Assembly: GCA_032358255.1 (NCBI GenBank) | Contig: JAULBX010026607.1 | Span: forward strand, 162,912-226,911 | Direction: 5' to 3' | Length of the DNA stretch: 64,000 bases | Source of the DNA: Heterotrichella gracilis | Lineage: Eukaryota; Sar; Xanthophyceae; Tribonematales; Xanthonemataceae | Part shown: in pieces, positions 22,956 through 36,700 of the stretch | Layout: each line of letters opens with the position of its first letter | How positions within the stretch are numbered: the stretch's first letter is position 1 | Program-made: the position numbers and the translations under genes | Notes under the pieces: generated by a model | Told to the model about the DNA's origin: nothing | The model's input: the letters and a program-made list of their open reading frames with translations, nothing else | Databases searched by the model: none

Positions 22956-25900
22956 ATGACGGGAGTTACGAGGTTACTGAAGCGCGCAGCGCTGGTGGGG
23001 GGTTTCGGAGCTGCTGCGTATGTGGTGGGGTCTGCCATACTGGAGGAAGATGTCAACGTAGAGCACTTGCAACCGCGGTTTGCCCAGCACGTACCCTCCC
23101 GTGCTGAACAGCTGAAAGAACTGTCTTCAGGCACACGCCAAGAGCCGTATGACATCCTCATAGTCGGTGGAGGCGCCACAGGCGCAGGCATCGCGTTGGA
23201 CTCCACCACCAGGTGACTACTGCCCAGATATGCATGCATTGCTGTTTTCCCACCTAGACTCACGATCTTGGTGTCAGGCGTCTACTTTCGCTCTCCAGTA
23301 ACGTTCCTCTACCGAAACCTTCGTTGTTGCAACCCTCCACTTTCTTCCTGCACCCCAGGGGCCTGAGGACTGCCCTTGTAGAGAAGGAGGACTTTGGCTC
23401 TGGCACCTCCTCTCGGTCCACCAAGCTGGTCCACGGTGGCGTGCGTTACCTTGAGAAGGCTGTGTTCAACCTGGACTACAGGCAGCTCAACCTGGTGTAC
23501 GAGGCACTGCAGGAGAGGAGCACGCTGCTGCAGAACGCACCGCACCTGGCCAAGGCCTTACCCATCATGACGGTGAGCCTCACACGCTGGTTCAGGTGCA
23601 GATGGGTTTACGGACTGACAACATAAGCAGGTAGTAATCCACCAGTGTCCCTGACACATCCCACCTGCCGCAGCCCTGCTACAAGTGGTGGGAGGTGCCG
23701 TATTACTGGGCAGGGCTGAAGGCATACGACGTGGTGGCGTGGGGACACAACCTGCACCTGTCCAGGTATATCTCACCCGGGGAATCCAAGCGCCAGTTCC
23801 CCACCCTGGCGGCTCGCAACAAGGAAAGCGGAGACACGCTGAAGGGGACGGTACGTGTGGGCACCAGCTTGGTGCACTGCTCCCCCAGTTACGGTGCACG
23901 ACACCAGCCACGCAGCTACTCATGAGTGTGCTGTGTCTGCAGATATTGTACTACGATGGCCAGTTTGACGACTCCAGGCTGAACGTTGCCCTGGCTTGCA
24001 CTGCTTCACTGGCAGGGGCAACCGTGGTCAACCACACCGAGTGCATGCGCCTGCTCAAGGTGAGTCACGCCCCTTCAGGAAGCCATCTGATTTCATGCAA
24101 CAGTGGCAGCACAGTCCTGATCCACAGCGTGTTCCTACCAGGATGGTGAAGGGCAGGTGGTTGGAGCCACGGTGCGAGACACCCTGACTGGCAAGCAGCA
24201 TGACGTGTTTGCCAAGCAGGTCATCAACGCAACAGGGCCATTCACTGACAGGATCCGCAACATGTCTGATGCCAACGCCACCCAGATGATCACTGCCAGC
24301 AGCGGCGTGCACATTGTGCTGCCAGAGTACTACTCGCCAGAGAATGTGGGCATGATCGTGCCCAAGACAAAGGATGGAAGGGTTGTGTTCATGCTGCCCT
24401 GGCTGGACCATACAATTGCAGGCACTACAGGTACTGCCATGGACGCATGAGGTGCCAGCATTGCATCAAACTAGCAGTGCCATTGCCATGGATTGGCGGA
24501 GCACTTTGTGAGCTGAAATTATTAATTTATGCATTCCTCGTTTCCACCTGCAGGGTGAGCTTTGTTCTTGATTTTAGATAAATTAAACCATCAGTCCAAG
24601 TAAGCAGATATGGCCACTCATGCATGGCCCACATCCTTGTGTGCAGACGCGCCCACTGTCATCACTGACCGGCCTCAGCCCTCTGAGGATGAGATCCAGT
24701 TCATCCTTGGCGCGCTGAAGGACTACCTGTCGGTTGAGGTGCGGCGCAGTGACGTCATGTCGGCATGGAGCGGCATCAGGCCACTGGCGGTGGATCCTAA
24801 TGCGGGGGAGACGTCGAACATCGTACGGGACCATGTGGTGGTGTTGGAAAAGGACGGACTGCTGAATGTGACAGGTACCATTGCTGTATCAAGGCTGACC
24901 CCTTTCACTCCCAAACCCAACCCTTACAACATGCCTCCATGACATGGTGGCTATAGGTGTCCACTTGATGAATTATTTGCACAGCTGTTCCCTGCAGCTC
25001 AAGCGGGAGGTGCAATTATGTAATTGTGCATGCTGCGCATGCATGTTGATGTGCATGCATGAGCAGATCTCGTCTCTGGTGCGCTGTAGGAGGCAAATGG
25101 ACCACGTATCGCAAGATGGCGCAGGATGCCGTGGACGCAGCCTGTGCAACCGGCAAGCTGCCCGACTGCGGCCCCTGCGTGACCCGCCACATCCCCGTGG
25201 TGGGCGCCAAGAACTACAGCGTGGGCCTGTTCACCGAGGTGGCGCAGAACTACACGGTGCCGCACCGCCCTGGGGCCATCGACACACGGGTGGCGCTGCA
25301 TCTGGGAGGTGCGTGCGCCATGGTGGGCATGGCTTTAGGGTTGTGGATGCAAATGCTTTGCACAAGTTACAAGCGCATGGGAACCACACACTGGAAGCCA
25401 TATCCTCTTTGGGTGCATTCTTTGGCTAATCCACCCATGTTGGTGTAGATTGTGTGGGCATCCAATCCCATACTCACCTGCTTTCCATTGCAGATGCATA
25501 TGGCGACAGGGCGTTTGAGGTGACCAAGATTGCTGAGGAACAGAAACTTGGTCAGCGGCTGGTGAAGGGCTACCCCTACCTTGAGGCGGAGGTAGTGTAT
25601 GCCGCCAACCACGAGTACTGCGAGACAGCCATTGACTTCATTGCGCGGCGCACGCGATTGGCTTTCCTGGACACACTCGCCACAAAGCAGGCATTGCCAA
25701 GGGTGCGCAAGGGGGGTTTGCCAACTTCTGTGATTTGAGAGCCCCACGGGGTTGCAAGGATGCTGTCATGGTGCTTCGCTGGGGGTGATTGCCGCAGAGA
25801 CCTGTAACACAGCAGAGCATTTTTCCTACTTCCTGCACAGACCCTCTCATGCAAATTTTCTTATGCCGCACCCACATTGTTTATTGCAGATTTGGTCACA

Positions 25901-26047
25901 TCTGTCTTGCAGGTTGTGGAGCTGCTGGCCAAGGAGAAGGGGTGGAGTAAGGCCAAACGGCGCAGCGAGATGCAGGCAGCGCTGGACTTCCTGGAAACCT
26001 TTGATGGGTTGGCTGCAGCAGGAGGGAGCATGGCAAATGCAGCTTAA
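22956..26047 (+). CDS. GPD2/SDP6: Mitochondrial FAD-dependent glycerol-3-phosphate dehydrogenase
   Basis: Oxidises sn-glycerol 3-phosphate to dihydroxyacetone phosphate on the outer face of the inner mitochondrial membrane and passes electrons to ubiquinone. Nine exons: 22956-23212, 23359-23572, 23674-23850, 23943-24059, 24142-24430, 24647-24874, 25090-25308, 25494-25702, 25913-26047; phases close for 614 residues, close to plant SDP6. An N-terminal basic and hydrophobic segment (1-30) suits mitochondrial import or anchoring. The FAD-binding GGGATG lies at 71-76. It is followed by GSGTSSRSTKLVHGGVRYLE, QVINATGPFTD, the GIRPL segment and the GGKWTTYRKMA motif near the C-terminal FAD contacts. 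The C-terminal domain ends without EF-hands, unlike animal GPD2. The start is the first ATG in frame; upstream codons have only GTG. The gene shares its upstream region, including the hAT-like element, with the divergent secreted-protein gene. Confidence 0.94.
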
Positions 26048-27712
26048 TGGACAGGGTTAATTGTTCCAGGGGCATGAGTAGTGCTAGGTGACCACGGTGT
26101 CATTTGCTCCTGCCCGAGCAACTCGCAATGCCATCGCACGATTGTACAGTATGATGCCAGGCGCAATTGTAGGCACATGAGATGGCTCTAGGAGATTTGC
26201 GCTGCGCTTTAGCCAGTGCTGCGCATGCTGGCAGCGCACTTCAGTACCACTTCGGCTTACCCCACATGCATGGGCAACAAATAAGGGTAGCAATAGCGAA
26301 GGTATTGTTAGTTTAGCATTGTTACTTCCCGCATGTTTTAGCAGACAATCAATACGTTTTTAGCATTGTGAGCATTGTCACTTGACATGCGTTTTTAGCA
26401 TTTTATCTGGGGTTTGGGACTCATTTTCTACAGCATTGCATGTAACCGTCTGGCAGTAATGGTGCCAAAAGCAGCTGTGTCAGGTGAACACAATCAGATT
26501 CTGCTAGTACCGGTAGTGATATGTAAAAGACACTAAAGGATACATAACCTATACCGCCATAATACTGAGCACTCGATGATGGCATCATGCTACCATGATG
26601 GTAACTGATACTGAGTGTGAGTGACACCCTATTCTGGATGAATAAGCAGTCCCATGCTGCACAGAGTGCAATTTGGATTGGACATTTTAACTTACTGATT
26701 CTAACTAGTGAGCAAGTGCTCAGCCACCACGGTGGCTTTTGCCCCCTGCAGGACTCTCTATGCTAGAGCAAGTCCAGCCCGCCTGAAAAGCGCACCCGTG
26801 GCAGTACCTCCCCTGATACCTCCTCAGAACTTCCCCACCTTGGGCACCTCCCTGTCGGGGCCTGAGAAGTCTGATGTCCAAAAGCCGCGTGCATGCCAAT
26901 CTAGAACTTTTAACTTGATGTGCTCGCCGATACTGTTAGCACCTAAAACATGCAGAGCACGCATGGTCCTGGACACACCGTCACATAAAGCCAGCGCTTT
27001 AGTTCAACTGTGACACAGAGGCACCGTGCGACCGAGTTGCGTCACGCAGTAGTACTTGTGAGAGGCCTCAGGGGCGTGCTGCTGAGCTTCAAGCAGTGGC
27101 CAGCTTGGTCTACGAGAGTGGCCGAAGTTTAAAACCTTGAAGATAACTGCTGACACCAGGTAAGGCGTGGCAATTTGCAACAGAGCGTTGTGTGCATCGC
27201 CCACAAGCTGGGGGCAACTGTACCATTCGTGCAGCTGTATACAAGCCCCGCCCACTTGGATTCCTAGTCTGATAGTGAAGGGTGCAGTGCATTGCTGTCC
27301 TCGCCATTGGAGAGACGTTCCAGGGGCTATTCTGCCAACCATTATGGTCCTTCCATTCAGTCGTGTGTTAGTGTCACGAGGGATTTGGGAGAGGGTCACA
27401 CGCCACGCTGCCCAGCAAGCAACCAACTATGTAATGAAGTGAGTTTTGAACAACCCACGACTTCCCCCAGGTCCGTGACTATGGTGGGTCAGGCTGGCCT
27501 GAAACGTGCCTCCATTTGGTGTAAGGCAGTACCTGTTCAGTGGTGATTTGAACTCCAAATTTCGCAATTGCCCACTTGCAAGTGTCTACATGCAGCACTG
27601 CCCTGTGACTCAAGAGACTGAGCTTGACAGGACGTGTTGACCTTGTTCAGGACTGTCACAGGGGCAAGCTACAGCAAGGCAGGCTACTGTGGAGCCCAAG
27701 CGCAGGGCAAGC
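26048..27712. other. Intergenic region upstream of the A2M-family gene
   Basis: A 1.67-kb spacer between two plus-strand genes, so it should hold the dehydrogenase 3' UTR and the A2M promoter. TGTAA occurs at about 26440. No exon with family resemblance is visible; the longer open frames (such as 26708-27013) show no recognisable domain. Confidence 0.5.
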
Positions 27713-30700
27713 ATGGCGGTCGCAAGGCTTAGAGCAGCAGCTGCTGCTGCACTGCTCTGCACTCTGCTCTCAACAGCATGCTACGCCTTTCTGGATGAAC
27801 TTCCATTGGAAATACTCCAGACCACACCCACCAGCCTGCTGGAACCAACCCCAACCAGGGTGACTGGCAAACAGGCGCTAACGGTGAGCGCCACTGCACA
27901 GCCAGTGACACCACATCAGCCATTTGACAACCTAAAGCTCATGTCAATGTCAAGCCAACCCAGTTGTTGCCAGAGTGGTCTCAAATCAGTGTACAGGAGG
28001 CCTTCAAGTGTTTTACGTTTCTTTTGCACCTGTGACCGCCTCATAAGTCAGTGCACCTGTCAGCCATGCCAAGTTTGCGACACGCTTACATCTGCTAGCC
28101 AAACCAATTCTGCCGAAAGGTGTCTATGCATTTTGTGTTCTGAAGGACCCCATACTTAATCCTTGCGTGTGTCAATGTCGGCAGGTGGTGTACTCAAGGG
28201 CTGTCGTTGCCCTAGGCAGTGACTTTGGCACGGAGGAGTTACCGGAGGATAAGGTATGAATAATCTGCTCCTCCAGAAGTTTGTGCCTAGACAGAGCAAT
28301 CTCATTATAGATCTGAACCCTTGGCAAGGGTTGCAGTTGCATGTGCTGTACCCTGACTTACTATGTCATACATTGATTGGGGGCGTTTGTTTCTCGATTG
28401 CTTGCTTCCTACACTAGTCTTGGTTTACTACTGCGTTTCTTGAAATGGGTTCTAATATTGCAATGCATGCTGGTCACAGGTTCCTTTCACCCTCACCAAG
28501 CCCATCCCTGGCCGCATGCGATGGGTTACAACCTACATTGCGCATTGGGATCCAAATGATGACTGGCCCACAGATCTGGATGCCGAGCTGGTGTTCAACA
28601 CAAATCTGACGACATACGATGGTACGTGCAGTATAGTCTGTGCAGTACAGCCCTGGCAGCTGGTCCCTGGTAGTCGGTCCCTGGGGAAGAGGCAGCCAGA
28701 GATCCTGGCAGCCTGTAATGGGTATAGATGGCCCATTCAATGCCGGGCAATAATTAGGCTGCATAAGTGATATAATGATAACATCTCAATCCCATGTGAC
28801 ATGCAGCTTCTCTGGATATGATAAGCTCCCTGCTAGCACCTGTGCCATCCCTACTTGCATGGGTCTGGAGCTGTGCACGAACCTTCTGCACCTAGTCATC
28901 TCTGCCGCCGCCCATGGCAGCACCTAGTGCAAGTGAATAGGTGCAGAAGGTGCTTGGTTCCAGGTGCAGAACCTGCCTGGTTCCAGAACCCTTGCAAGCG
29001 GGGGATGGGGGGGAATTCCGAAACAGAAGCGCCATCTTACTAGGGGCACCAACAGGGGCGATGCCATCAACGCCATCCTGCAGCCAATGCCCATGCCAGC
29101 TGGCATACCTTCATCGCGCATAGATTATCCAAAATTTGGACTACCGGCACATCGACATGCTGGGAGCTCGGCTGTTGTATACTCACCTTACAATGCTTCT
29201 TTATTTTTCCCAGGTGTCCCATTGCAACTCAACAGCAGCGACACCGCCATCCTGGTGTCAGACCCGTTGACCATGGACATCACCGGAGTGTACAGCGCAA
29301 AGGCCTTGAACGTCACTGGTGGGAACTGGGATCCATCCCTGGGGTCCTCCCTGTCCCAGCCAGTGCCGGAGCTGCCATCCGATGGGTCAATCCAGCTCAC
29401 CTTCAGCTACAATGTATCCTTCCAAGTGCTACAGGACAACCTGCAGCTCACACATGCGCTGTTGCCAGGAGCAAACTCCACCTCTGAGGCGGACACCATC
29501 GCAGTGGGCAGACAAGCTTTTGACATGAAGCGGTGCAGTGGCGTGCAGGCTCCCCCTGTGCTGCCCCTTGCCCAGGCTGGACCATCAACCAACACCAGTA
29601 CCTCTGTCACCTGTGCCAACGTCATCGTCCTGCTGCCACTGGAGCCAAACGTCACATACAGCGTGGCGCTGCCTCAGGGAGCAGTGTACAACCCGCTGTC
29701 AGGGCCACTGCAGCACACCATCTTTGTGACGATAAGTGGCCTGAGGCCGTTTGTTATAGACTTCATACAGCCAACCCAGTTCTCATCCCCCCAAAGGTAT
29801 GTGACCTTTTGTTATCAGAACCTAATTCTGTACGTGCTGCGCGTACAAGTGTATCTGTATGTGCTGCGCGTACAAGTGCTGGCAGAAACAGGTCAGGTTT
29901 TGAGAAAGCAACAGGACCCTGTGTGTTGTGCTTGGACTTCTGCTCGTAGGCATTTTCTGTCTTTTTTAGAATCCTGCAAAGCTCTCCAAGGCAGTGCCTA
30001 AGCCACATTAAAATTGGTTTGCAGGTATCGGAGGCAGAATCTTTACATAGCCCATGGCCTCAACCCCAACAATACTGCAGCGCAAGTGAAGCCTCTCCTG
30101 CACATCACAGAGTTTAACAACAGGGGTAGCAGCCAACCCTTGGATTTCAACCTGACGCAAATCAACCAGATGCAGCTGCAGCTAGTGGGCCCCTTTAACC
30201 CTTACAATCGTTACCAGATCACAGCCACAGGCAGCAGCAGTGTGACAGATGGGTTTGGGCAGGCTCTCATGCCATCACAATCCAGTCGTGTGCTGTGGGA
30301 TATCCTTCCGGGAGTATTTGCTGAGCCTTCTGGGTTTGTGCGGTGCGTGTTGTCAACCCTCACCCCTTTTATGGTTTAGAGAATCCCCTTTAGACCCTAA
30401 CCCTGAAAACCCTAACCCACATTGACCAACAAAACCTTAGCCTACCAACCCTAATTGAACCCTTAGGCTAACCGCCTATGCTAGGATATGCATCAAGCCT
30501 AAAAACTGTACTGAAAGCTGCATGACTCTCGAATCTGTTTTGTTATGTTAATCTTGGGTTTTAGGAATAACTCTGTTTAGTGTTAGGTACATGTGTGACG
30601 CACTGAGTAAGTATGCAGCCATTATGGTGTCCCCGAACTTGGTGTTTGGGTTTCATATCATTATGGCTAATCTGAGGTTCACTCCCCCTTGTTAATTCTT

Positions 30701-33700
30701 ACTCTTGTGGTTTGCAGAGACGTAGCAGTCATGGAAGGTGGACAAGGGTGGGACTACAAATGGCCTGTTATCATGCTGGGGAATACTAGTGATCTACGCA
30801 CCGAGACAGGTGTGTTTTTGTACTATTGTCTTGCCATAATGGGGAAATTCTCATGTGTAGACCCAGCTGGGTTGTCTTACTCGAACCCTAAACCCTAAAC
30901 AGTGCTGTGATTTTCTGGTCCCCGTTTGCAATTTGTCTGGGCCTGCGGCCGCTGGCAAGCTTACGGACCTTGTCCATGGCTTCTGCTGTGGCACACTGTG
31001 TGACCACCAATTTTGGATGGTTTAACAGGGTGTTTGATAATAATTGAACCTTGCAGCCTAGTAAATGGCTTTTCCAATTGCATGGCTGCAGGTTTCAGTG
31101 TTGCACCCTCGGATGTACAGACTGCTCTGAGTTCCATGCTGATGCCAAGCTACCTCCCTGCTCCCAATGTCCTGCGTGTGTCCACTTCTTCTGTTGAAAC
31201 TGACGTTGGGACGCTGGTAAATCCATCCGTGAAACAGCTGGACCTCAGCAAGCAGTTTGGGATATCGAACGTGGTCTTCCGGCAGCAATGCTGTCAGACG
31301 TAAGTAAGAATGGTCATGCAAACATTGCTAGCATGTATTAACACTGGGTTGATGAGGATGAATTTAAAACAATCCAGCATGTGCAAATCCTATGCCTTGA
31401 CCGCCCAGGGCCTGAGGGAGGCTTCAGCCCCCACCACCCAGTAGGTAACAATTATTCACCGCTGCTGCTTCAGGAACTATGACTATCAAACAAACAGATA
31501 CGAGAAGAGTCCTCTCAGCCTGGAAACCACCATTTTGAACAACATGACTGTTGCTTTCTTGGTCCAAGGGCCTTTCCTGTCTGCCTGGGCAACATCCATG
31601 GTGGATGGAACGCCTGTGCCAGGGGCACATGTGGAGATTTTCCAGAACCAGGGCAGTGCCGCCACAGAGCAACCTGTGCTGCTGTTGACTGGCACAACAG
31701 ATGATCGGGTAAGTATGCAGCTATCACTGTGTGCCACAACTTGGTCTATGGGTGTGTGGATTTCGAGATTAACCACCCGTCATTAAAATATCCTTTTGTA
31801 TCCTTGTGACTTGCAGGGCATGGTGATACTGGAGTTTGATGCAGAGGACATCAGCATGGTTATACAGAACTACGTGGAGGGCAATGATCTCCATGCAGTT
31901 GTGCAGCACCAAGGTCAGGTGGTGTTTGTGCCAGTCATCGACAAGCCCACCTACCCACAGCCTATTCCCACGGCCAGCCTGGTCCTAGATAGGCGGCTTG
32001 TGAAGCCTGGTGAAGCTGCCAACATCCAAGGTACGCCTTGGGGGACACACTCCCGATTGTACCCACCATGCAGTACTTGCCGCTCTAAAGCCTAAAGCCC
32101 TAAACCCTCAACCCATTTTAAACCCTAAAACCGTAAAACCCTAACCCACGCTGCTGCTCTAAACCCTGAAGCCCTAGCAAACCCTAAATCCACTCTAAAC
32201 CTTAAATCCTAAACTGCTCTGGGTTAAACCCATATCTCCCAATCAAAGACTGGCAGTGTACAGGTGATATAAGCAGTGCCAGACCAGGTCCTAATTACAG
32301 CGGCTGGCTGGCCATGGTTGAAGTATACCCAGCAATGTTGAACTTGCTGTGGCACGCGCATACTTGCCTTTTGCAAGATTGTGCTCGAGGCTCTGTTCAC
32401 CACAGGGTGAACATTGCATGCAATGTGACATCACTTGTATACGTTCCCACTCATTGTGCAGGGTACGTGAAGCTGCAGGAGGATGCCAGCTTGGTGCCAC
32501 TTGGTGATTTCTGCACCTCGTTGTACCTGGAAATTGTGAGTGGCTGGTCCGTATCCGGCAATGGCTCTCCAGTGCAGTTCCCCATCGACGATGTTTCAGA
32601 GTTGCAGGAGTTTGGCACGTTTTCAGCCAGCGTGGATGTCCCTGATAGTGCAGATGTGGGTGAGTGTCAATCATATTTGCCAATGAAGCAAAGTACAAGT
32701 CATACACATATTGTTTGCATGTAATTCGCCCCAATTTATTATCCTACAGGGAAGGTCACACCAGCGCAGGTAACGGAGACAAGAACGCAATCTGTCTGTG
32801 TTGCTGGCATGGCAAGTTACTAGTATGGCCAACCTTCCTGTGCATGCTACCCTAGTGGTAGTCACTGACCTACCCCCTGACAGCCACCTCCATGTGCGCG
32901 TTTACAGGAAATTACAACATTGACCTGGTTTGCGCACTGAAGAACGTGTCAGCATTAGGACTACCAGAGGATCGCATGGCTACAACTTCTATAACCGTCA
33001 GCGACCCCAGACCGCCCACAGTCGATCTCCAATTCACATCCCCTGAATGGGTTCAGCCAAATGGGACAGTGAATATAACATTTCAAGCAGTATCGTATCT
33101 TGGGGCCACAGTCGCAGATGCCAGCATCAATGTCACGTGGACAATCTTTGGTAATACATGCAATGTGCATCACAGGCATCTCAGCATTACAGCCATGTTT
33201 TCTAGTTGCTGCATGCATGCAACAAGTACACAGACTGCCAAAGGCTGCCTGGTGAATAATTTTGCTTGGATTTGTGCAGGCAGCACATACACCAATACTC
33301 CCCTGAACGGCAGTCAAACCATCACCACGGATGCCAACGGCACTGCTGTCTTCACCCTTGACCTCAGCCAGGTGCACTCTGGTGCCATCCGCCCGCAAGA
33401 TGGCGACCAGCTGGACGTTGCCGCTGAGCTGGTCCTGTCAACAACCAGGGAGCGATTGACCAAAACTGGCAGCATGCCGTACGTGCCATTACCATGATGC
33501 AGTGACTGCAGCTGTTCCCAGCAGCTGATCCTAAGGTCCCTGGTTGCGCAACTGGCTGTCGCTTTCACATGCTGCCGTGCCCTTGACAGTAGCAAATTTG
33601 GTTCGTGTCACGTTCACTGAATACCAAGGGCTATATATGCGCCGCCTTGACCAGATGCTGACTGGTTCACATTTATTGCTCTGCAATTTCGAAAGCTGAT

Positions 33701-36700
33701 CAGATCTGCTTTTGACTGCAGGATTGCCCAGTCGGACTGGTACCTCACGCTCACACCTTCTCTCACTACGGACCAGCCTGGCATCAACTTCACGCTGTTT
33801 GCCACCCTTGGCAGCATCAGTGCCTCCACTCCCCCACCAGATGGAACACCCATCACCATCCGCATGCTGGACAACACCACCGCTGCTGTGGTACCTGGAC
33901 AGGCAAACAGTAACCTGCCAACTGTTGCACAATGCGAGGCGCAAGCAGGTAAGGGCGAGGAAATGGGAACATTATTTCATGTTTGCAGAGGTTGCTCACA
34001 ACACTGTGCGTGGATGCGGTACCTGAGCAAATGCAGCATGACTGCATGAAATTATGTTGGGTGCTAAAATATATATAAATATATTTCAGTACAACAGCCA
34101 GATAAGCAGACAGCCTTGCATAAGCAGCGCCAAGGACTTGCATTTTGGCACTTTTTAGACCATTACATGCATTCACCTCCCTGATCCACCATGGGCAATC
34201 TAGTCCCCCCCTTCCTCCAGCCGGGACAGGTACACCCCTGTTACAGAGTGCAGTCAGCGCGCCTGCACACGCGTGCAAGCGGAGGGGCAAGGATAGGGCT
34301 CATTTAATTCATTTTACGTTCAATATAGTCCATAATGTAACATCATATAAATTCCTGTATGTGCAATTTTGAAATCTGTACGCTATGCCATATAATGTGA
34401 AAAAATAAATAAAGTTAAAAGTGTGAACTTCAAGGCATTATTCACGGCCCCTGTATACCCCTTGCCCCCAAGGGCGCGGCCAAGTACCCCAAGAGAAATT
34501 CCGGATCTGCATGCGCACCGGGCCACTCTGTAATCAATATTGGTTTCTTGTACCAGATTAACGCCGTCATGTATGCAATTTTGAATTGCTTTGCGGCTCT
34601 TTGCTTGTTCTTGCATACGTGCAGCATAAACGCTTGGCTGTGATAGTCTCAGCCAGCTTACTTGTCCTGCGTCATTGCCGGCTGTGACCTGCTCAACGTT
34701 TGTTGTCAACTGCTGTTGTGGTCTGTTGAAACTGTGATGGAGCAATGATCGGTGTGTTGCAATGCAGGCAATAACAACACTGATTCAAGCTGCCGCTTCT
34801 CCCTGCCAAGCATTGGACAGTTTGTGCTAGTAGGCTGCTTCCAGGTAATGTCAAGACCAGACCATGCCATTTAGTAAAATTGGGACAACCTCATGGAACC
34901 CACGTTCCTTGTACAGTTGCTTGGAAAATGTCCAGTTCATGACATACATTGCAACTGGACTGCACACTCATGAACGTTCAATCCTACACTTTAATCCAAA
35001 CCCCTGTCACCTCCACCCCCAACCCCGCAACACAGGACCCGCCAAATCTCACCATCTGCGACACAAGCTACACAGCTGGCAAGAACGCCACGGGCTGGCA
35101 AGCGGCACCCTTGATGCGCCCCGTGCAGCTGACCACCTGGACAGACAAACCCACGTACCGCCAGGGGGAGGTGGCCCGCGTCTACATTGACAATCCCTAC
35201 CAGAGCGTTGGAGCGTTGGTGCAGTGGGGAAACGCCTTCTCAGCACCAACCTACAACGCCACCAAGTTGCCACCAGCCATCACCGCACTGGAGATCCCTG
35301 TTGGTCCAGAGTGCGCCGGCAGCTGTGCCTACAGCGTCGCCCTGTCGGTTCCTCGCCAGGCGCCAGCCGCCGCCCTGCCAGTGCCTGTGCCGCTCAGTGT
35401 CCTCTTTGATCCCCTGGCGCCCCACACCATCATCCTGACAGGGGTCATCAGCGTTCCCGATGAAGAGCGTTTTGTGCCAACCAGCCTAAATGTGACAACC
35501 GGCACCACCAACAGCAAGTCTCAGCTGGTCAGCAACGGCACCAATGTGACCACAGTTGTGCAGCCAGGGGAGACGGCCAACATCTGCCTGCAGATTGCCA
35601 ACGCAAGCCAGCAAACCTCGCCTGCCTATGTGACGTTCATGGCCGTGGACAAGGCAATCCTGGACCTTGCGCCGTACCCCCTTGCCAACCTCTCCAGCAA
35701 TATGTCCATCCTGTCCCCGGGGAGCATTACAGGCACCACCAGCCTTGATGGAGGGCTCCTGCTGGCCAAGGCGCTTAAGGCATTTGCCGACACCAATCTG
35801 AGGAGGCTGCAGGCTGACCCCTGGGTGCCAGTCGACTCCACTGCTGTACCCTCTAACTACGAAGGTTTTGCCTCAGGTCTTGACGAGCCTGACTCAGACT
35901 ACCTCTCGGGGTACTCTGATGATTTGACAGCCGTCCCCTCCAGCATCAGCTTCTTCCCTGGCCAATCTACCAATGACACAGCCACTGGAGAAGGGTCACC
36001 CTTTGCATCTGCAACTGGTGTAGCTGGGAGTGGGGCTACAAACGTGCTTACAATTGGCGTGGGCACAGCACAGCAAAGCCCTAGTCCTGCCACCAACAAC
36101 GCTGCTCCTGCTGCTCCGAAGTTCCAACGTGCGGCCAGACAAGCATCTGGGCCAGGTGTTGTATTTTTTATTTCATACCCCTTGTTGCAAGCATACCTGC
36201 ATGGCAAGCATGTAGGCGTCATATGTCAATGCAGTGCTATGATGTACCGGGCACACATGTGATATGCATATTCAACATGCACATGAATAAAGATTTTCAA
36301 CGCAATTTGATGCAACTACATGTGAGTTCAACACCAAACTAGCTTAGTTGCTTTTCATTTGTTTAGTAAGCTGGATCCTTCAAATCGAGTTCTCATTGCA
36401 TCATGATCTGCCGGCCCAGGTGTTGTACCTTTTTATTCTTACCTTGCTACGTATCTGAAAGCAGCACACATGCATAGCAACTGGCTTGAACCCTGACAGT
36501 GTGCATACCCGGCGGGCATAAATTGTACATTGTCAGTGCTGCACAAGCCTTTTACCTGTGAGGTTTGGTAAGATATGTACAAAATATGTACAAAAGGCAT
36601 TGTGAGCATTAAGGCACACATTATGAATATGTAGGCACGTTGCAGATGGAACGAAATTGATTTTCTAATTTGATTACTGATGCAGGTACAGAAGACGTGA

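Noticed and set aside
26708-27013. Plus-strand 101-codon open frame between the dehydrogenase and A2M genes
   Set aside because: No recognisable domain and no splice partners; composition is that of non-coding DNA.
32750-32780. Possible 20-bp micro-exon between A2M exons 10 and 11 (acceptor CCTACAG, donor GTAACG)
   Set aside because: Including it puts exon 11 out of frame, while joining exon 10 straight to exon 11 keeps the frame open.
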